A stretch of DNA of 64,000 nucleotides from Haplomitrium mnioides (Eukaryota; Marchantiophyta; Haplomitriopsida; Calobryales). Shown piece by piece: positions 22,417-34,491 of this stretch (position 1 is the first letter of the stretch; every line of letters starts with the position of its first letter). The position numbers were made by a program, and so were the translations under genes. The stretch spans positions 1 to 64,000 of the forward strand of contig JBNGIS010034005.1 in the NCBI GenBank assembly GCA_049999725.1, given 5' to 3'. The notes below the pieces were generated by a model. It was given only the letters and a program-made list of their open reading frames with translations, was not told the DNA's origin and did not search any database.

Positions 22417-22828
22417 TGTAGTAGTACAAGCATCAAGTTGTGCTATTTATAAGAAAATAAAGAGGAGTGAAAGAAGTAGAGGCTCACTTTTAGGGCTGAC
22501 ATAAGATTAATTGCCTTCGAAGTCATTTTAAGAGTTTTAGAGTTGAAATTAGAATTGACTTCTAAGTGATCAATTTAGAGTTGAAATTAGAAGTGACTTC
22601 TAGGTGAAGAAAAAGGGATAGCATCCTCTTCTCTTGTATAAATAGAAGGGCTTTACAGCTACTTTTCTCATTTTGGAGTTACTCCCAATTTGGTTTGGCT
22701 CTTTGGTTACTTGTTTTTGGCTAACACTCTTGGCTTTTGTTTGCTTTTTGGCCTTGAGTTGTGTAGCTCTACTAGAGTTATCTTGAATTTGTTGCTTATT
22801 TAAAAGTCGGTTCTTGTGTTCTTTTACA
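22417..22828 (+). repeat. A1 3' LTR
   Basis: Starts TGTAGTAGTACAAGCAT and ends CTTTTACA, matching the other family-A LTRs (421-439 bp). A TATAAATAG box lies at 22637-22645. It abuts RT sequence of A2 and has no primer-binding site after it. Confidence 0.85.
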
Positions 22829-24112
22829 GTGACCAACACCAAATGATGCAAAGAATGTTTAAACTTTTAATGGATTAGCAAGTTTTTATCAAAGATTCAT
22901 CTATTACTATGTTCATATTGCTCTACCGCCTACGGATTTATTAGGCAAAGATGCAAAGTTTCAATGGATGACCAACGAGCAAAGGGCATTTCAACAACTC
23001 AAGAATGCAATGTCTTTTTTTCCAATTCTACAATCATATGATTCAAAGGCAAGTTGTGTTGTTGATTTTGATGCTTCTAATTTTTCTATTGGAGTAGTTT
23101 TACATCAAGATGGACTTTATCCAATTGCCTTCATGTCACGCCGATTAAATACGCTAGAGAGAAATTATTCTGTAAGAAATTGAGAGCAATTGGAAATGGT
23201 TTATGCTACCAAAGTGTAGAGACACTATCTTTTCAGCAGACATATACTTATAAGCACAGACCACAAGCCATTGCTACAAGCGATCTACTTGAAAAATATG
23301 ACAAGTTGTTATCATTGATGGGAAGATCAACTACAGCTCTACGATATCAAGTTGGAGTGCAAGTTCGGAAGGTTCAACACCATTTCTCATGCATTGTTTC
23401 AAAGACCAAATCATTGACTAAATACATTGGAGGTAGCAAATGCTAGTATATTGCATCTTGATGAACCAATCAGTGATGACTTTTGACAAAAATTATAGAA
23501 AGATGCCTTCTCTAATCTTGTTAGGGCACATTTGGGGGTTCAAGATTGTGACTATCATACCTTTTCCATTTGGGATGGTATTCTCTATCAAGGCCATCAA
23601 ATATATGTTCTAGAAGATGATGCATTTTGAATAACAAGTTTATAAGAAGCATATTACATTCCATTTTTTGGGCATCTCAGGGTAGATAATACAATGAAGT
23701 TGCTTCAATGCACTTGGTGGTGGCCAAACCTAGCTCAAGATGTTTGTGGCTCTATTTGTTCTTGTGAAAATTGTCAGCGAAACAAGACTTCAAATCAAAA
23801 ACCAGCTGGTCTTCTTCAACTACTATCGATTCCTACTACTCTGTGAGAATATGTAAGTTTGGATCTTGTCACTTTGCTTCCAACCACGCCTTTTGGGTTT
23901 ACTGGCATTGTGGTGTTTGTGGACAAGCTAAGTAAACAAATTCATCTAGCACCAATGGTGGATGCTCCACAATTGGCAAAGATTTATTTTGATACAGTCT
24001 TTCGTTATTATGGAATGCCAAAGGTGTCAAATGTGTGATAAGAATCCACAATTTCGTGGGAAGTTTTGGCAAGAGTTGTTCACACTTTTGGGTACAAAAC
24101 TATCTATGTCTA
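22829..24112 (+). pseudogene. A2 RT end, RNase H and integrase N-terminal half
   Basis: RNase H words are YDSKASCVVDFDASNFSIGV and SRRLNTLERNYS (22968-23183). An integrase zinc region has CSCENCQRNKTSNQKPAGLL (about 23760-23820), and the core has VSLDLVTLLPTTPFGF. A shift follows near KVSNV, then stops. It ends at the target duplication GTCTA (24108-24112). Confidence 0.8.
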
Positions 24113-27100
24113 TGTCAGCCCCCTAGTAGGAGTCTTAACTCTTTTCTGACAGAGTTTCCCCCGATTAACGGATGACTTAATGTTTCGGGACCTTTTATGG
24201 GAGGGGCTTTGCACCGAATGGATCCCAACTTCTATTTACCAACGCAAGAGTGACTGCACAACCTCGACAACACCCAAACACAACACCCAAGTCCACACTC
24301 CACTGCCCACAGAGGCAGGTTACACCCATTCTTCAAGCCTTAACCTCGAAAGGTGCCACTTGGAAGACAATGGCAGATAGAACAGAGCATCTGATTCTCG
24401 TCTGCAATGGCCTCTTGGTGAGTCCTTCCTTGGGGGTCTGGGGTGTATCTGGTTTGCGTCACAGGCCTGGCCTCCAACCAGCTGTTGCTTCAGCAGTCAC
24501 CTTGCTCATTCACATGCATTTCTCAAAGACACGCACAAGTGGATAGATACACTGCTGAATAAATTCCGAAATATACTTCAGAGCCCAGATCTGGACCTAG
24601 TCACCTTGTATACAAAGAGGAAATAGATCCCAACATCCAATTATCACAATACAATGTGGTTAGTCCTGACTTCCCATGTCTAGGGTGTCTTTAGGATCTG
24701 ATAAATGGAATGCAGGCCCTTTAAAACTAAGAACCTCACCAATTTACAAACAGAACACAAATCTAACAACACAGATAAACATAGACACACCTACACCTAT
24801 GTCGTGTCATGCCAACATTACATGCCTTGTTCACCTCTCAAGGACCAATCTCTCCTCCAACTTTCCTTCTGCAACTCCGGCCTTCCTCTTACTCCTCATC
24901 CACGCACTCTTAGCCAGATAGTTTTTCAACTTCCCTCGCGAGAAGCCCTGAATTTACTTCCTCAGGCTCGGAAGAGGTTTTCTTTAACTTCCACCTCTGG
25001 AAGATAGTCCTCTCGACTGCTGGCCACCCACTCCACCTTGAGCTTCGACTTGATCTTCTATGCAGCGCGCGGGCACTAACACAGCCACTCCTCTCTTGAC
25101 TCCACTAGATTGTAACACCAGAAACCCTCTTTGAATGCTGCTAGGACTGATTTCCTGCTAAAATCAAAGCTGAGACGACACCAGAACCCCCCCTTGGCTA
25201 CGGTACCTCACGAAATACAGACCGAAAGAATCCTCTTCTCCTCTGAGTGTTGGTCCATCTCCAAATGTTGGTCCGCCTTCAAATGTGAGTATACTTGAGT
25301 AGTCTGAGCCTCTAGAGCCTCTTGCTCAGCGATTCCCAGCACCTCCTCAGTCCACCTCCACTTTGTGATGGCCTTCCTTCACGAGTCCACCCACTTCACC
25401 AAAGGTCACCAGAACTCTCTCCTTCGTATCGTGCTGCTTTCTCTGCACCAAAAAATAGTCCCTGTAGCTTCAGAGAAAGGTAGTCTATCCCTGCTCATTT
25501 TCCTCCCCTAGCCATGACGATTCATCACCGCCCTTCTTTGAAGGTCTCTGTTTCACTTATCTGATGGCCGAGAGGTGCATCCTGCTTTTTTGAACAGCCG
25601 GTAGGTGGGTTTCCTTCCTGATTCAGATCCTGAAATTAGCGCTAACAGCTGCGCTTTGTTGTTTTCTTCCCAACAAGAGCAATTTCACGCAAAGCTGACA
25701 CCTGTAGCTCTGGCAATCGGCGTTTGAGTAGGCATACCTTTCTACTTTGTTTTTTCCTCGTTTTAGCTTGACAACCCGTGAGATCCTTCGGATACCAGGC
25801 ATCGGACACGTGGCGCTATAGGGCACCCCATAAGATTCCGCAGACTTGCTGGTCTTCGATTTATTGCTGTTTTGACATCCTTTGTTCCCCTTCTGCCCGG
25901 ATCCACGTTAACGGGGCTCCCCACTTAGGAAGGCTGAACCCCAGTTTAATTTCCCATCAGATTTCCGATCAGGTTGGCCTTGCCGTTGGACGTATCAGAA
26001 ATCTCGAAGCAATCGCGATTGGAGTCCTTTGAAGTATCTTGTTGAGCGCAGATCAAAAGCTTAGTTGGAGGGATTTTTCCTGCAGAGCAACTCGAAGGAA
26101 TCCACTTGGAGAAGATTAGGCTTGCATCAGCAAGATTGTGCGACGCATCCTGTGGCTGCCTCTTGATCATCCTGGACTTCCTCGATCCTAGGCTCCACGA
26201 TCGACCGCGCACCTTCGCAAGTAGCCATGCTTCCGCAAAGCTCCAGATTCTCGAGGAATCTCTAATATTCTCGCAGATTCCCAGAGGCCCGCATGAGTGC
26301 TACATTTCCGCAAAATCCCTTGGAACCTAGTCGTCGCTTCTCATAACCCTGCCATCGCTTTGCAAAACCCCACAGTCACCCTTCGGAACCTCGCCGTCGC
26401 TTCTCGAAATACCGCCACGTCATCCATTGCCGCGCCGTCCGACGCCGCCCTGCAAGGGGGTAGGTGGACCATCGCATTGACCGGATTCCGCAGTTGACCT
26501 GTCGCTGACCCGCAGAAGCCCTCGGACCACCACTGAACGCCATGTCATCTGCAGAAACCTCTCCGGAACCTCGCTGTCGCTTTTCGGAACCCCGCCACGT
26601 CATCCGTCGCCGCGCCCCTCGACGCCACCCCGCAAAAAGGTAGGCGGACCGACGCAATTGACTGGATTCCGCGGTTGACCTGCGCTAACTCCTCTTCCGC
26701 GGATGCCACGTCATCTGGAAAATAGTCCCTCCCTGAGTAAGAACATTACCTGTTATTGCCGTTTCAGCACCTGCTCACAATAAGAATGGAGGCTTCCTTC
26801 ACTTAACTCTTTTCTCCGCTTGATATAGGAACTATGGCAAACTCCCTATGGATCCCCTTCGAACTTTCAGTGCACGCCGTCAAACTTTCGTCTTTGCCAA
26901 TGTTGGAACTGCAATAAGTCACCCTTTCGGTTGCTGGTCCCTTGCTTCTTTTTTTGGCCGGATCATTGCTTCATCGCATTTTTGCTATCTTGATCTTCCC
27001 TTGGCCGGAACTTTGTTTGATCACCTTTTCAGCACCCCCCGCTCTTTGTCTGGTCAGACCTTCGCTATATCGCCAATTCGCAATCCCCTCGTGATAAGAA

Positions 27101-28338
27101 TGATGGGCGCCGCAGATTCCCGTCGAACTTTTAGACCTTACTCTGTCGAACTTTCCCTCGCTTTGTCGGATCAGTGATACATTGTCATTTCGCCCTTCAT
27201 TCCTTGGTCTCCGTTTTGGCTTCTTGTCGGATCCCCGCTAAGTGGGCTCCCCGCGTAAGGTGGCTAATCGCAACCCAGTTAACAGGGGCTCCCCACTTAG
27301 AGAGGCTGATCGGAACCCGTTTAAGCGGGGCTCCTCCATTTTCCACTAAGGCCCGCAGACTCCCTAGGACTGCCACGTGTCCATGAATCCGTAAGTATGA
27401 TCTGTTGCCGCTTCGCCCTTCTCGCTTAGCCTTTAAGGAACCCTCCATGCCGCCGGAATAGTGATAAGTCACCTCTTTGTTTGGTCACTACTTCGCGTAT
27501 CTATGTTTTGCCATCACTTCGGACTCGTCGGATCTTTGTTTGCGGATCCCTGTTAAGTGGGGAACCCACGTAGGGAGGCTGATCGGATCCCCCTTAACTG
27601 GAGATCCCCATATAGGGAGGCTGGATCCCGTCAAACTCTTTGGACCTGCAGGTGCTGCCACGTTGTCCGTCAAATCCCTTGGAGTGCGGTGGGTTGCCAT
27701 GTTTCCGCAGCACTCCACAGACTCCTTGGGACTGCGGCTGTTCGTTAACTTCCCGAAGGTCATTCTTCCTTAGTTCTATCTTATTCTCTTTGATTCAAAT
27801 TGGACTGCGATCACCTCAAGCTCTTCTCTCAATCAAGGTATTGTACGCCATGAATGGCTGCGAATTGAGGATGCAGTGGTCCAAACGGTTGGCTCCTCTG
27901 TTCTGCACCCCGACTTTCACCTCATCGCATTTATCTCTCGTACTCCTCTCGTGGATTCTTCCTTGATTGTGGTTGGCTCCTTTCTTCTGATCTCCCTCTC
28001 ACATCTGCTTGATCCTTTTTGCGCCCCCTTGTCATCCTTGCCTCTGTCATGTTGTTGCAAGTTCCTTTGATCCTCCTGCTAGCCCGCTTACTTGTCTTCT
28101 CTGGATTCCACAAGGTTTCCAATCGGATTGCAGGATCATTGACACTCACTGGGGAAAACAGAAAAGAAAGGAAGAGAAGGAAAAGAGGGAGAGGAGAAAG
28201 GTGCAGGATTGGCATAACAACCATAAGACAATAAAACACAAAGGAATACACAAGATTAACACAAACAGAAGGGATCAACTAGGCTAGAGGCTCAGCAGTC
28301 CAAAAAAAATGAAAAAACTCAGACACACCCGGCCGACA
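24113..28338 (-). mobile_element. Family-B solo LTR (4.2 kb) in A2's integrase
   Basis: Starts TGTCAGCCCCC and ends CCGGCCGACA, with perfect 5-bp duplications GTCTA (24108-24112, 28339-28343). The interrupted family-A phrase (ATCTATGTCTAC...) is restored across it. Blocks at 24920-25090 and 25470-25830 match the 373-4955 solo LTR, and 26400-26730 matches the GGGGTAGGC-containing modules of B1's LTRs. Orientation is the same as B1. No gag or pol. Confidence 0.85.
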
Positions 28339-28343
28339 GTCTA

Positions 28344-29176
28344 CGACTTATCATCCTCTAACTAATGGTCAAACCAAATACGCAAATTGCACTATGGAGG
28401 ACATGCTTCGAGGGTTTATCAGCGTTCATCAACGAATTGGGATAGTTTTTTTAAACGGTTGTGGAGTTTGCATACAACAACTCCAAACAAACAAGTATTG
28501 GATTTTCTCCTTTCTTTCTTAATTCAGGTCAACATCCTCTTGTTCCTCGTGGTTTGCTATCTTCTTCCTCTTTCAATGTTCCAAGTCTTTCTACGTTTTT
28601 GTCTCATTTATCTTCCTCTTTGCAAGATGCCCAAAACCATATTGTTATTGCTCAAAATAAACAAAAAAAAATGCCGATAAACATCGTCACGATTTCTCTT
28701 CTATTTTAGGTGACCAAGTTATGCTTTATACTCATGATCTTCCTTTGTCTTTAGATTCTCAAGTCCATAAGTTTTCTCCAACCTAGATTGGTCCTTTATC
28801 AAATTCTCAAGTTATTTCGTTTATTGCATACAAACTTGCTCTTCCTCTTTATATGAAGATTCATCATGTATTCCATGTATCTAAATTTAAGCTTTTTGTT
28901 TTTGTCCTCTTTCTTTTCCAAACCGTGTTCAAATTCCTCCTCCACCTATAGTTCTTGATGATCATGAAGAATAAGAGGTGGACTGTATTTTGGCTAAATG
29001 AGTCCTCAAGCGTAGGCGACATCCTCAAGTTCAATATAAAGCTTTGTGAAAGGGATATCTGCTTCTTGATGATACTTAGGAGTCATGTTCGAACTTTGAG
29101 AATACTCAAGAGGCTATTTGATTATTTGCAACTGCCAGTCATGACGAGGATGTCATTGATTAGAAGGCATAGATTA
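28344..29176 (+). pseudogene. A2 integrase C-terminal half and chromodomain
   Basis: Starts with the TAYH-equivalent segment and continues through EFAYNNSKQTSIGFSPFFLN, a GDQVML word and a HVFHVSK-like word to the chromodomain region (about 28940-29160). That region is broken by several shifts. The purine-rich stretch before the LTR is weak. Confidence 0.75.
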
Positions 29177-29441
29177 TGTAATAATACAAGCATGATGTAG
29201 TGCTATTTATAAGAAAATAGAGAGGAGTCAAGGAAGTGGTAGGATCACTTTTAGGATTGAAATCATTTTAAGGCTATTTGCTTTTGAAGTTACTTAAGTG
29301 AAGTGGTATATGTTCACTTTTAGGGTTGAAATTGGAAGTCACTTGTAAGTGGAGGAAGAGGGATGACACTTTCTTCTCTTGTATAAATAGAAGGGCTTTA
29401 TTGCCTCACTTTTCATTCTGGAGTTCCTCTCAATTCACTTG
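29177..29441 (+). repeat. A2 3' LTR, left part
   Basis: Starts TGTAATAATACAAGCATG, with TATAAATAG at 29382-29390. It is interrupted after CACTTG, where A3 begins. The rest is at 34333-34491. Confidence 0.9.
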
Positions 29442-29862
29442 TGTAATAGTACAAGCATGATGTTGTGCTATTTATAAGAAAATAGAGAGGAGTGAAGGAA
29501 GTGTTAGAGGGTCAATTTTTTGGGTTGAAATCATTTTATGGTTACTTGCTTTTGAAGTTATTGTAAGCGAAGTGGCATAAGGTCACTTTTAAGATTGAAA
29601 TTAGAAGAAACTTGTAAATGATTACTTTTTGGGTTGAAATTGGAAGTGACTTGTAAGTGAAGGAAGGGGGACAACACCTCCTTATCTTGTATAAATAGAA
29701 GAGCTTCATTGCCATACTCCTCATTTTGGAGTTCCACTCGAATCACGTGGGTTTTTTGGTTGCTTGGCTTTTGCTTGCCTTTTTGGCATTTGGTTGAAGA
29801 ACTCTATTAGAGTTCACTGTGAGTTCTTACTTATTTGCATTTGGTCTTTGAGGTCTTTTACA
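29442..29862 (+). repeat. A3 5' LTR
   Basis: 421 bp, TGTAATAGTACAAGC to CTTTTACA. The promoter-like TATAAATAG is at 29690-29698. Confidence 0.9.
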
Positions 29863-29863
29863 T

Positions 29864-29875
29864 TGGTATCAGAGC
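29864..29875 (+). promoter_or_regulatory. A3 primer-binding site, initiator-Met tRNA type
   Basis: TGGTATCAGAGC lies one base after the LTR end. It is the standard plant complement of the 3' end of initiator methionine tRNA. Confidence 0.9.
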
Positions 29876-29903
29876 TACAACTCTTTTTTTTGTGGTGAGA
29901 TAT

Positions 29904-31172
29904 ATGGAGAATCAAGAGGCCATGGTTCAAGAAATGGAAATCCGATTTGAACATCTTTCACGCCTTTTGAAAGTTGGAATGAAAGAAAGAGCAATAATTC
30001 ACGAAGAAGAGAGTTATGGGCAATTTCCAATGCTAAAAGTATATGATGGAAAGGTGGTTTGTGGTGCATATGAGAACTTTATATTTGATTTTGAACAATA
30101 TTTTGAAGCTACAAACATTAGAGAGGATGGTCGACAAATTCTATTTGCGGCAAGCCAATTAGAAGGAGTTGCAAAAACTTGGTGGAGATATCAAATAGAA
30201 AAAGCAGAGCGTGGACTTGTTGCTCCTATTGTTTCTTGGTGTGACTTCAAACAAGCGGTGATTTCAAGGTTTATGGTTGTAAATGCTTCAAAAGTATAAA
30301 GAGATTGATTGGTCGAATTGAAGCAACTTGGTATAGTGAGAAGCTATGTGATCCATTTTTAGAATACAATTATGCAAATTTCTAATATAAGAGAAAAAAA
30401 AGCACTAGACCGCTATGTTCGAGGATTGAAGCCTCGCACAAGAATGGAAGTTACCATGAGAGAACCTTCTCAATTAGAAGAAGAAATGCGTATGGCGGAG
30501 CGGCATGACTCATTACTTACTACTACATAAGTTAGATCTCGTCTTCAACCATTCGAACAGTGTACTCAAAACTTTGCAAGCTCTAATGGAATTAAAATTT
30601 TGACTAGAATTCAAGGTATTTTTTTCCATCTTGATGGTATGATTGAGGAGCACTTTTGTAAAATGTTGGTAGATGGTAGAAGTTATGAGAGTTTTATGTC
30701 ATTTCATTTTGCTAAGATAATCAAAGCAAAATTTAAGCCTATTAAGAGGAGTGTTGTGACTATGGTCAGTGGCCAAAAGCATGATGTGTTTTGCTTTAAA
30801 AAGCCATTCCTTCTAAGGATTGGAAAAGAGTATGCAAAATCTATGCAATTTGTTATTGCACCTATACAATATGTCATCATTTTAGGGTTGCTTTGGCTTG
30901 AAGATCAATACACACAACTTGATTGGGCAAAACGACAGATTCAAGTTACCTTACAAGGTAGGAAATTTTTGTTGGGATGTTTGAAACCATTAGTAAGGAA
31001 GCCTAAATCAATTCAGCATATTAGCTATGTAGAGCAAGAGTTGCCTGATTTTGTTGTTTGGATCAAGTCCATCATGAACTTGAGTAAGAAGGGAGGAAAA
31101 AATGCATCTACCTCAATGATAATTGATATTTTGGAGGAGTTTGCAGATATGTTTTTGGAGGATTTGCCATAG
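29904..31172 (+). pseudogene. A3 gag and protease, without zinc knuckle
   Basis: ATG at 29904 starts MENQEAMVQEMEIRFEHLS. The gag core includes FIFDFEQYFEATNIRE, ASQLEGVAKTWWRYQIE and VISRFMVVNASKV, with a stop after it, then continues in damaged frames to 30530. The sequence passes straight from the gag tail (QPFEQC, NFASSNGIK) to the protease without any CX2CX4HX4C motif. The protease motif is LVDGRSYESFMS, so D-S-G is lost. A4 shows the same missing knuckle. Confidence 0.8.
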
Positions 31173-32500
31173 AGGTCACCAGATGATCGAGGAATGCCTT
31201 TTCTAATTGAGTTGATGCCAGAAAGTACTTCTTATAATCAACTTATATATCGATTATCACCACAAGAATTAAAGGAGCTTTGAAAGACATTGATGGATCT
31301 TCTTCAAAAGGCTTTGATTCAATATAATACTTTGACTTGGGGAGATACGTTATTCTTTGTACCAAAAAAAGATGGTGGATTTCATCTTTGTACAGATTAT
31401 TGATGCTTGAACAAACAAACAATGAAGAATGCCTATCTTCTACCTCGTATTGATGATTTGTTGGGTCAATTGAATGGTGTGCAATTCTTTTCTAAGTTGG
31501 ATCTTCGAAGTAGCTAATGGCAAATTCCTATCAAGCTAAGTGATGTGCCAAAGACAACTTTTCGTACAAGGTATGGGCATTTTGAGTGGAAGGCTCTTAC
31601 ATTTGGCTTTTGTAATGCTTCGACGATATTCATGGATCAAATGCATCGAGTTTTTGATGGTTTATTAGATAAATCAATGTTGGTATTTTTAGACAATATT
31701 CTTATGTATAGTAAGAGTGAAGTTGAGCATCGTGAGCATCTCAAAGAAGTATTACAAAGACTATGCAATTGGAAGTTTTATTGCAAGAAGTCCAAGTGTG
31801 AGTTTTGGAAGCAAGAGGTGATATATCTAGGATATAAAGTGTTTGCAGAGGGCATCAAGATGGAGGAAGAGAAAATTCAAGCCATTAGAGAGTGGACAAC
31901 AACAACTGATGCAAAGGATGTTTGAGCTTTCAATAGATTAGCAAGTTTTTATCCAAGATTTATCCACTACTATGCTCATTTTGTTGCACCGCTTACGAAT
32001 TTGCTAGGCAAAGAGACAAAGTTTCAATGAACGACTAAAGAGAAAGAGGCATTTCAACAACTCAAAGATGCAATATCTTCTTGTCTAATTCTACAACCGT
32101 ATGATCCAAAGACACATTGTATAGTTGATTTTGATGCCTCTAATTTTGCAGCAAGAGTGTTGTTATAACAAGAGTTTGAGGATGGACTTCATTCGATTGC
32201 CTTCATGTCATGTTGACTAAATGCAACAAAGAGAAATTATTTCGCAAGGGATAAAGAGCAATTGGTGATGGTTTATGCTACCAAGGTTTGGAGACACTAT
32301 CTTTAGGAAAGCATGTACTTATGCGCACCGATCACAAACCCTTGTTGTAGTCAATTCACTTGGAAAATATGAAAATACTCATAATTGATGGGAATATAAC
32401 CTACAGCTCTTTGGTATCAATTTGGAGTACAAGTCAGGAAGGTTCCATACCATTCTTGATGTGTTGTCACAAAGACCAAATCATCGACCAAACACATTGG
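31173..32500 (+). pseudogene. A3 reverse transcriptase and RNase H (degenerate)
   Basis: RT words [24 protein letters not shown] then stop, GHFEWKALTFGF and VFLDNILMYSKSEVEH are visible. The catalytic L-D-D is L-D-N. The 31545-31925 frame holds the palm/thumb region up to KMEEEKIQAIREW. RNase H follows with DFDASNFAARV and EYKSGRFHTILDVLSQRPNH (about 32100-32490). Not functional. Confidence 0.8.
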
Positions 32501-34024
32501 AGGTTGAGAATGCTAGCATATTACACCTTGATGAAGCAAACACTAATGGGTTTCGACAAAATCTACATGAAGATGCCTTTTTTAATCTTGTTAAAGCACG
32601 TTTTATGGTCAAAGATAGTGAATATCATTCTTTTTCTATTCGAGATGGTATTCTCTATCAAGGCCACCAAATATATGTTCTACAAGATGATGCGTTTCAA
32701 ATGGCCCGTTTACAAGAAGCACATGACATCCCAATCTTTTGGCATCTTGGAGTAGACAAGATTGTATAGTTGCTTCAACGCAATTGGTGGTGGCCAAACC
32801 TAGCTTGAGATGTTTGTGGCTTTGTTCATTCTTGTGAAAGCTGTTAGCGAAACAAGTCTTCAAATTAAAAACAAGTTGGCCTTCTTCAACCACTACCAAT
32901 TCCTACTACTTGATGGGAAAATGTAAGTTTAGATCTTGTCACTTCGCTTCCAACTACGTCTTGTAGGTTTACTGCCATTGTGGTGTTTGTGGATGAGCTA
33001 AGCAAATAAATTCATTTAGCACCAATAGTGGATAAAGTGAATGCTCCACAATTGGTGAAGATTTACTTTGATACCGTCTTTTGATATCATAGAATGCCAA
33101 AGGTACTAATATCTAATAGAGATCCACGATTCACTGAGAAGTTCTGGCAAGAGTTGTTTACACTTTTGGGTACCAAATATCTATGTCTACAGCTTATCAT
33201 CCTCAAACATATGGGGAAACTGAATGCACAAATCACACTATGGAAGATATGCTTTGAGCGTTTATGACCGTTCATTACATGGATTGGGATAGTTTTTTAC
33301 CGAATAGGGAGTTTGCATATAACAACTCCAAACAAGCAAATACTGGGTTCTATTCTTTCTTTCTTGATTATGGTCAACATCCTGGCTCCGTTTCCGATGG
33401 CTTGCTTTCTCCTTCCTTTTCTAATGTTCAAAATCTTTCTACTCTTTTTGTCTCGTTTATCTTCCTCTTTACAAGATGCCAAAAACCATCTTGTTATTGC
33501 TCATAATCGGCAAAAGCAATATGCCGATAAACATCATTGTAAGTTTTCTTACGTTTTAGATTAAGTTATGCTTTCTATTCATGATCTTCTTTTGTCTTTA
33601 GATACTCAAATCCGCAAGTTATCTCTTGCTATAATTGGTCCTTTCTCAAATTCTCAAGTTATTTCTCATGTCACATACAAACTTGATCTTCCTCTTCATA
33701 TGGAGATTCATGTTGTATTTCATATATCTAAACTTAAGCCTTTTGTTTTTAATCCATCTCCTTTTCCAAATCGTGTTTAAGTTCCTCCTCCACCTATTGT
33801 TCTTGATGATCATGAGGAATGTGAGGTGGACCGTATTTTGGTTAAGCGGGTCTTCAAGTGTGAGCGACATTCTCAAGTTCAATATAAAGTTTTGTGGAAG
33901 GGATATCCGCTTCATGATGCTACTTGGGAGCCGTGTTCTAATCTTGATAATGTTCAAGAAGCTATTCGATTATTTGAAACTGTTGGTAATAACAAGGACT
34001 CTATCGATTAGAAGGTGGGAATTA
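32501..34024 (+). pseudogene. A3 integrase and chromodomain (degenerate)
   Basis: 32422-32769 runs from RNase H into the integrase N-terminus (RDGILYQGHQIYVLQDD). A damaged zinc region follows (CESC-like, about 32830-32850), then a core with VSLDLVTSLPTT-like words in broken frames, and EFAYNNSKQANTGFYSFFLD (33264-33506). The chromodomain (33826-34011) reads RILVKRVFKCERHSQVQYKV and LWKGYPLHDATWEPCSNLD without a stop. A purine-rich GAAGGTGGGAATTA directly precedes the 3' LTR. Confidence 0.85.
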
Positions 34025-34332
34025 TGTAATAATACAAGCATGATGTTGTGTTAAACTTTTAAGGTCGAAGTTAGAAGTGACTTGTAAGTGATCACTTTTA
34101 GGGTTGAAATTGGAAGTGAGTTATAAGTGAAGGAAGGGAGGTGACACCTCTTTATCTTGTATTAATAGAAGAACTTCATTGCCCTACTCTTCATTTTGTA
34201 GTTCCTCTTGAATCACTTGGGTTTTTGGTTGTTTGGCTTTTGCTTTCCTTATTGGCACTTGGGTTGAAGAACTCTATTAGAGTTCACTATGAGTTCTTAC
34301 TTATTTGGATTTGGTCTTTGAGATCTTTTACA
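34025..34332 (+). repeat. A3 3' LTR (internally deleted)
   Basis: Starts TGTAATAATACAAGCATG and ends CTTTTACA. About 113 bp present in the 5' LTR just after GATGTTGTG are missing. Its TATA box is mutated to TATTAATAG. Confidence 0.9.
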
Positions 34333-34491
34333 ACTTGGGTTCTTTGGTTGGTGGGCTCTTACTAGCACTCTTGATCTTAGCTTGGGCATTGAGTTGCATT
34401 TGCTTGCCTTATTGACATTTGATTGAAGAACTCTATTAGAATTCACTACGAGTTCTTACTCATTTGGATTTGGTCTTTGAGTTTTCTTACA
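34333..34491 (+). repeat. A2 3' LTR, right part
   Basis: Starts with the duplicated ACTTG, continues GGGTTCTTTGG and ends TTTCTTACA. Joined to 29177-29441 it gives a normal family-A LTR of about 420 bp. Confidence 0.9.

Larger units (their letters stand above)
6630..22828 (+). mobile_element. Ty3/gypsy chromovirus A1, 5'-truncated, split by element B1
   Basis: A family-A element runs from the end of gag through protease, reverse transcriptase, RNase H, integrase and a C-terminal chromodomain to a 3' LTR at 22417-22828. Everything upstream of late gag, including the 5' LTR and primer-binding site, is missing. Element B1 (10095-21941) sits between integrase and chromodomain. The frame has many stops and shifts, so A1 is dead. 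Immediately beyond its 3' LTR lies the RT end of another copy (A2). This suggests A1 inserted into A2 and a later deletion removed the shared left part. That order is inference. Confidence 0.85.
29442..34332 (+). mobile_element. Complete Ty3/gypsy chromovirus A3 (4.9 kb)
   Basis: Bounded by LTRs 29442-29862 and 34025-34332 and by perfect 5-bp duplications ACTTG (29437-29441, 34333-34337), inside A2's 3' LTR. Content in order: primer-binding site, gag, protease, RT, RNase H, integrase and chromodomain. The small size and initiator-Met primer site fit compact plant chromoviruses. The 3' LTR has lost about 113 bp relative to the 5' LTR. Coding is heavily damaged. Confidence 0.92.
22829..34491 (+). 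mobile_element. Ty3/gypsy chromovirus A2, 5'-truncated, carrying two insertions
   Basis: The sequence begins inside the RT end (GTGACCAACACCAAATGATG, matching A4 at 38451) and proceeds through RNase H and integrase to 24112. It is broken by the family-B solo LTR 24113-28338, resumes at 28344 through chromodomain, and ends in a 3' LTR split by element A3. When both insertions are removed a single collinear element end remains. Stops and shifts are frequent. Confidence 0.85.

Noticed and set aside
24113-28338. DNA transposon with TGTC...GACA terminal inverted repeats
   Set aside because: Internal blocks match the LTRs of the family-B retrotransposon, it has LTR-type TG...CA ends and a 5-bp duplication, and no transposase.
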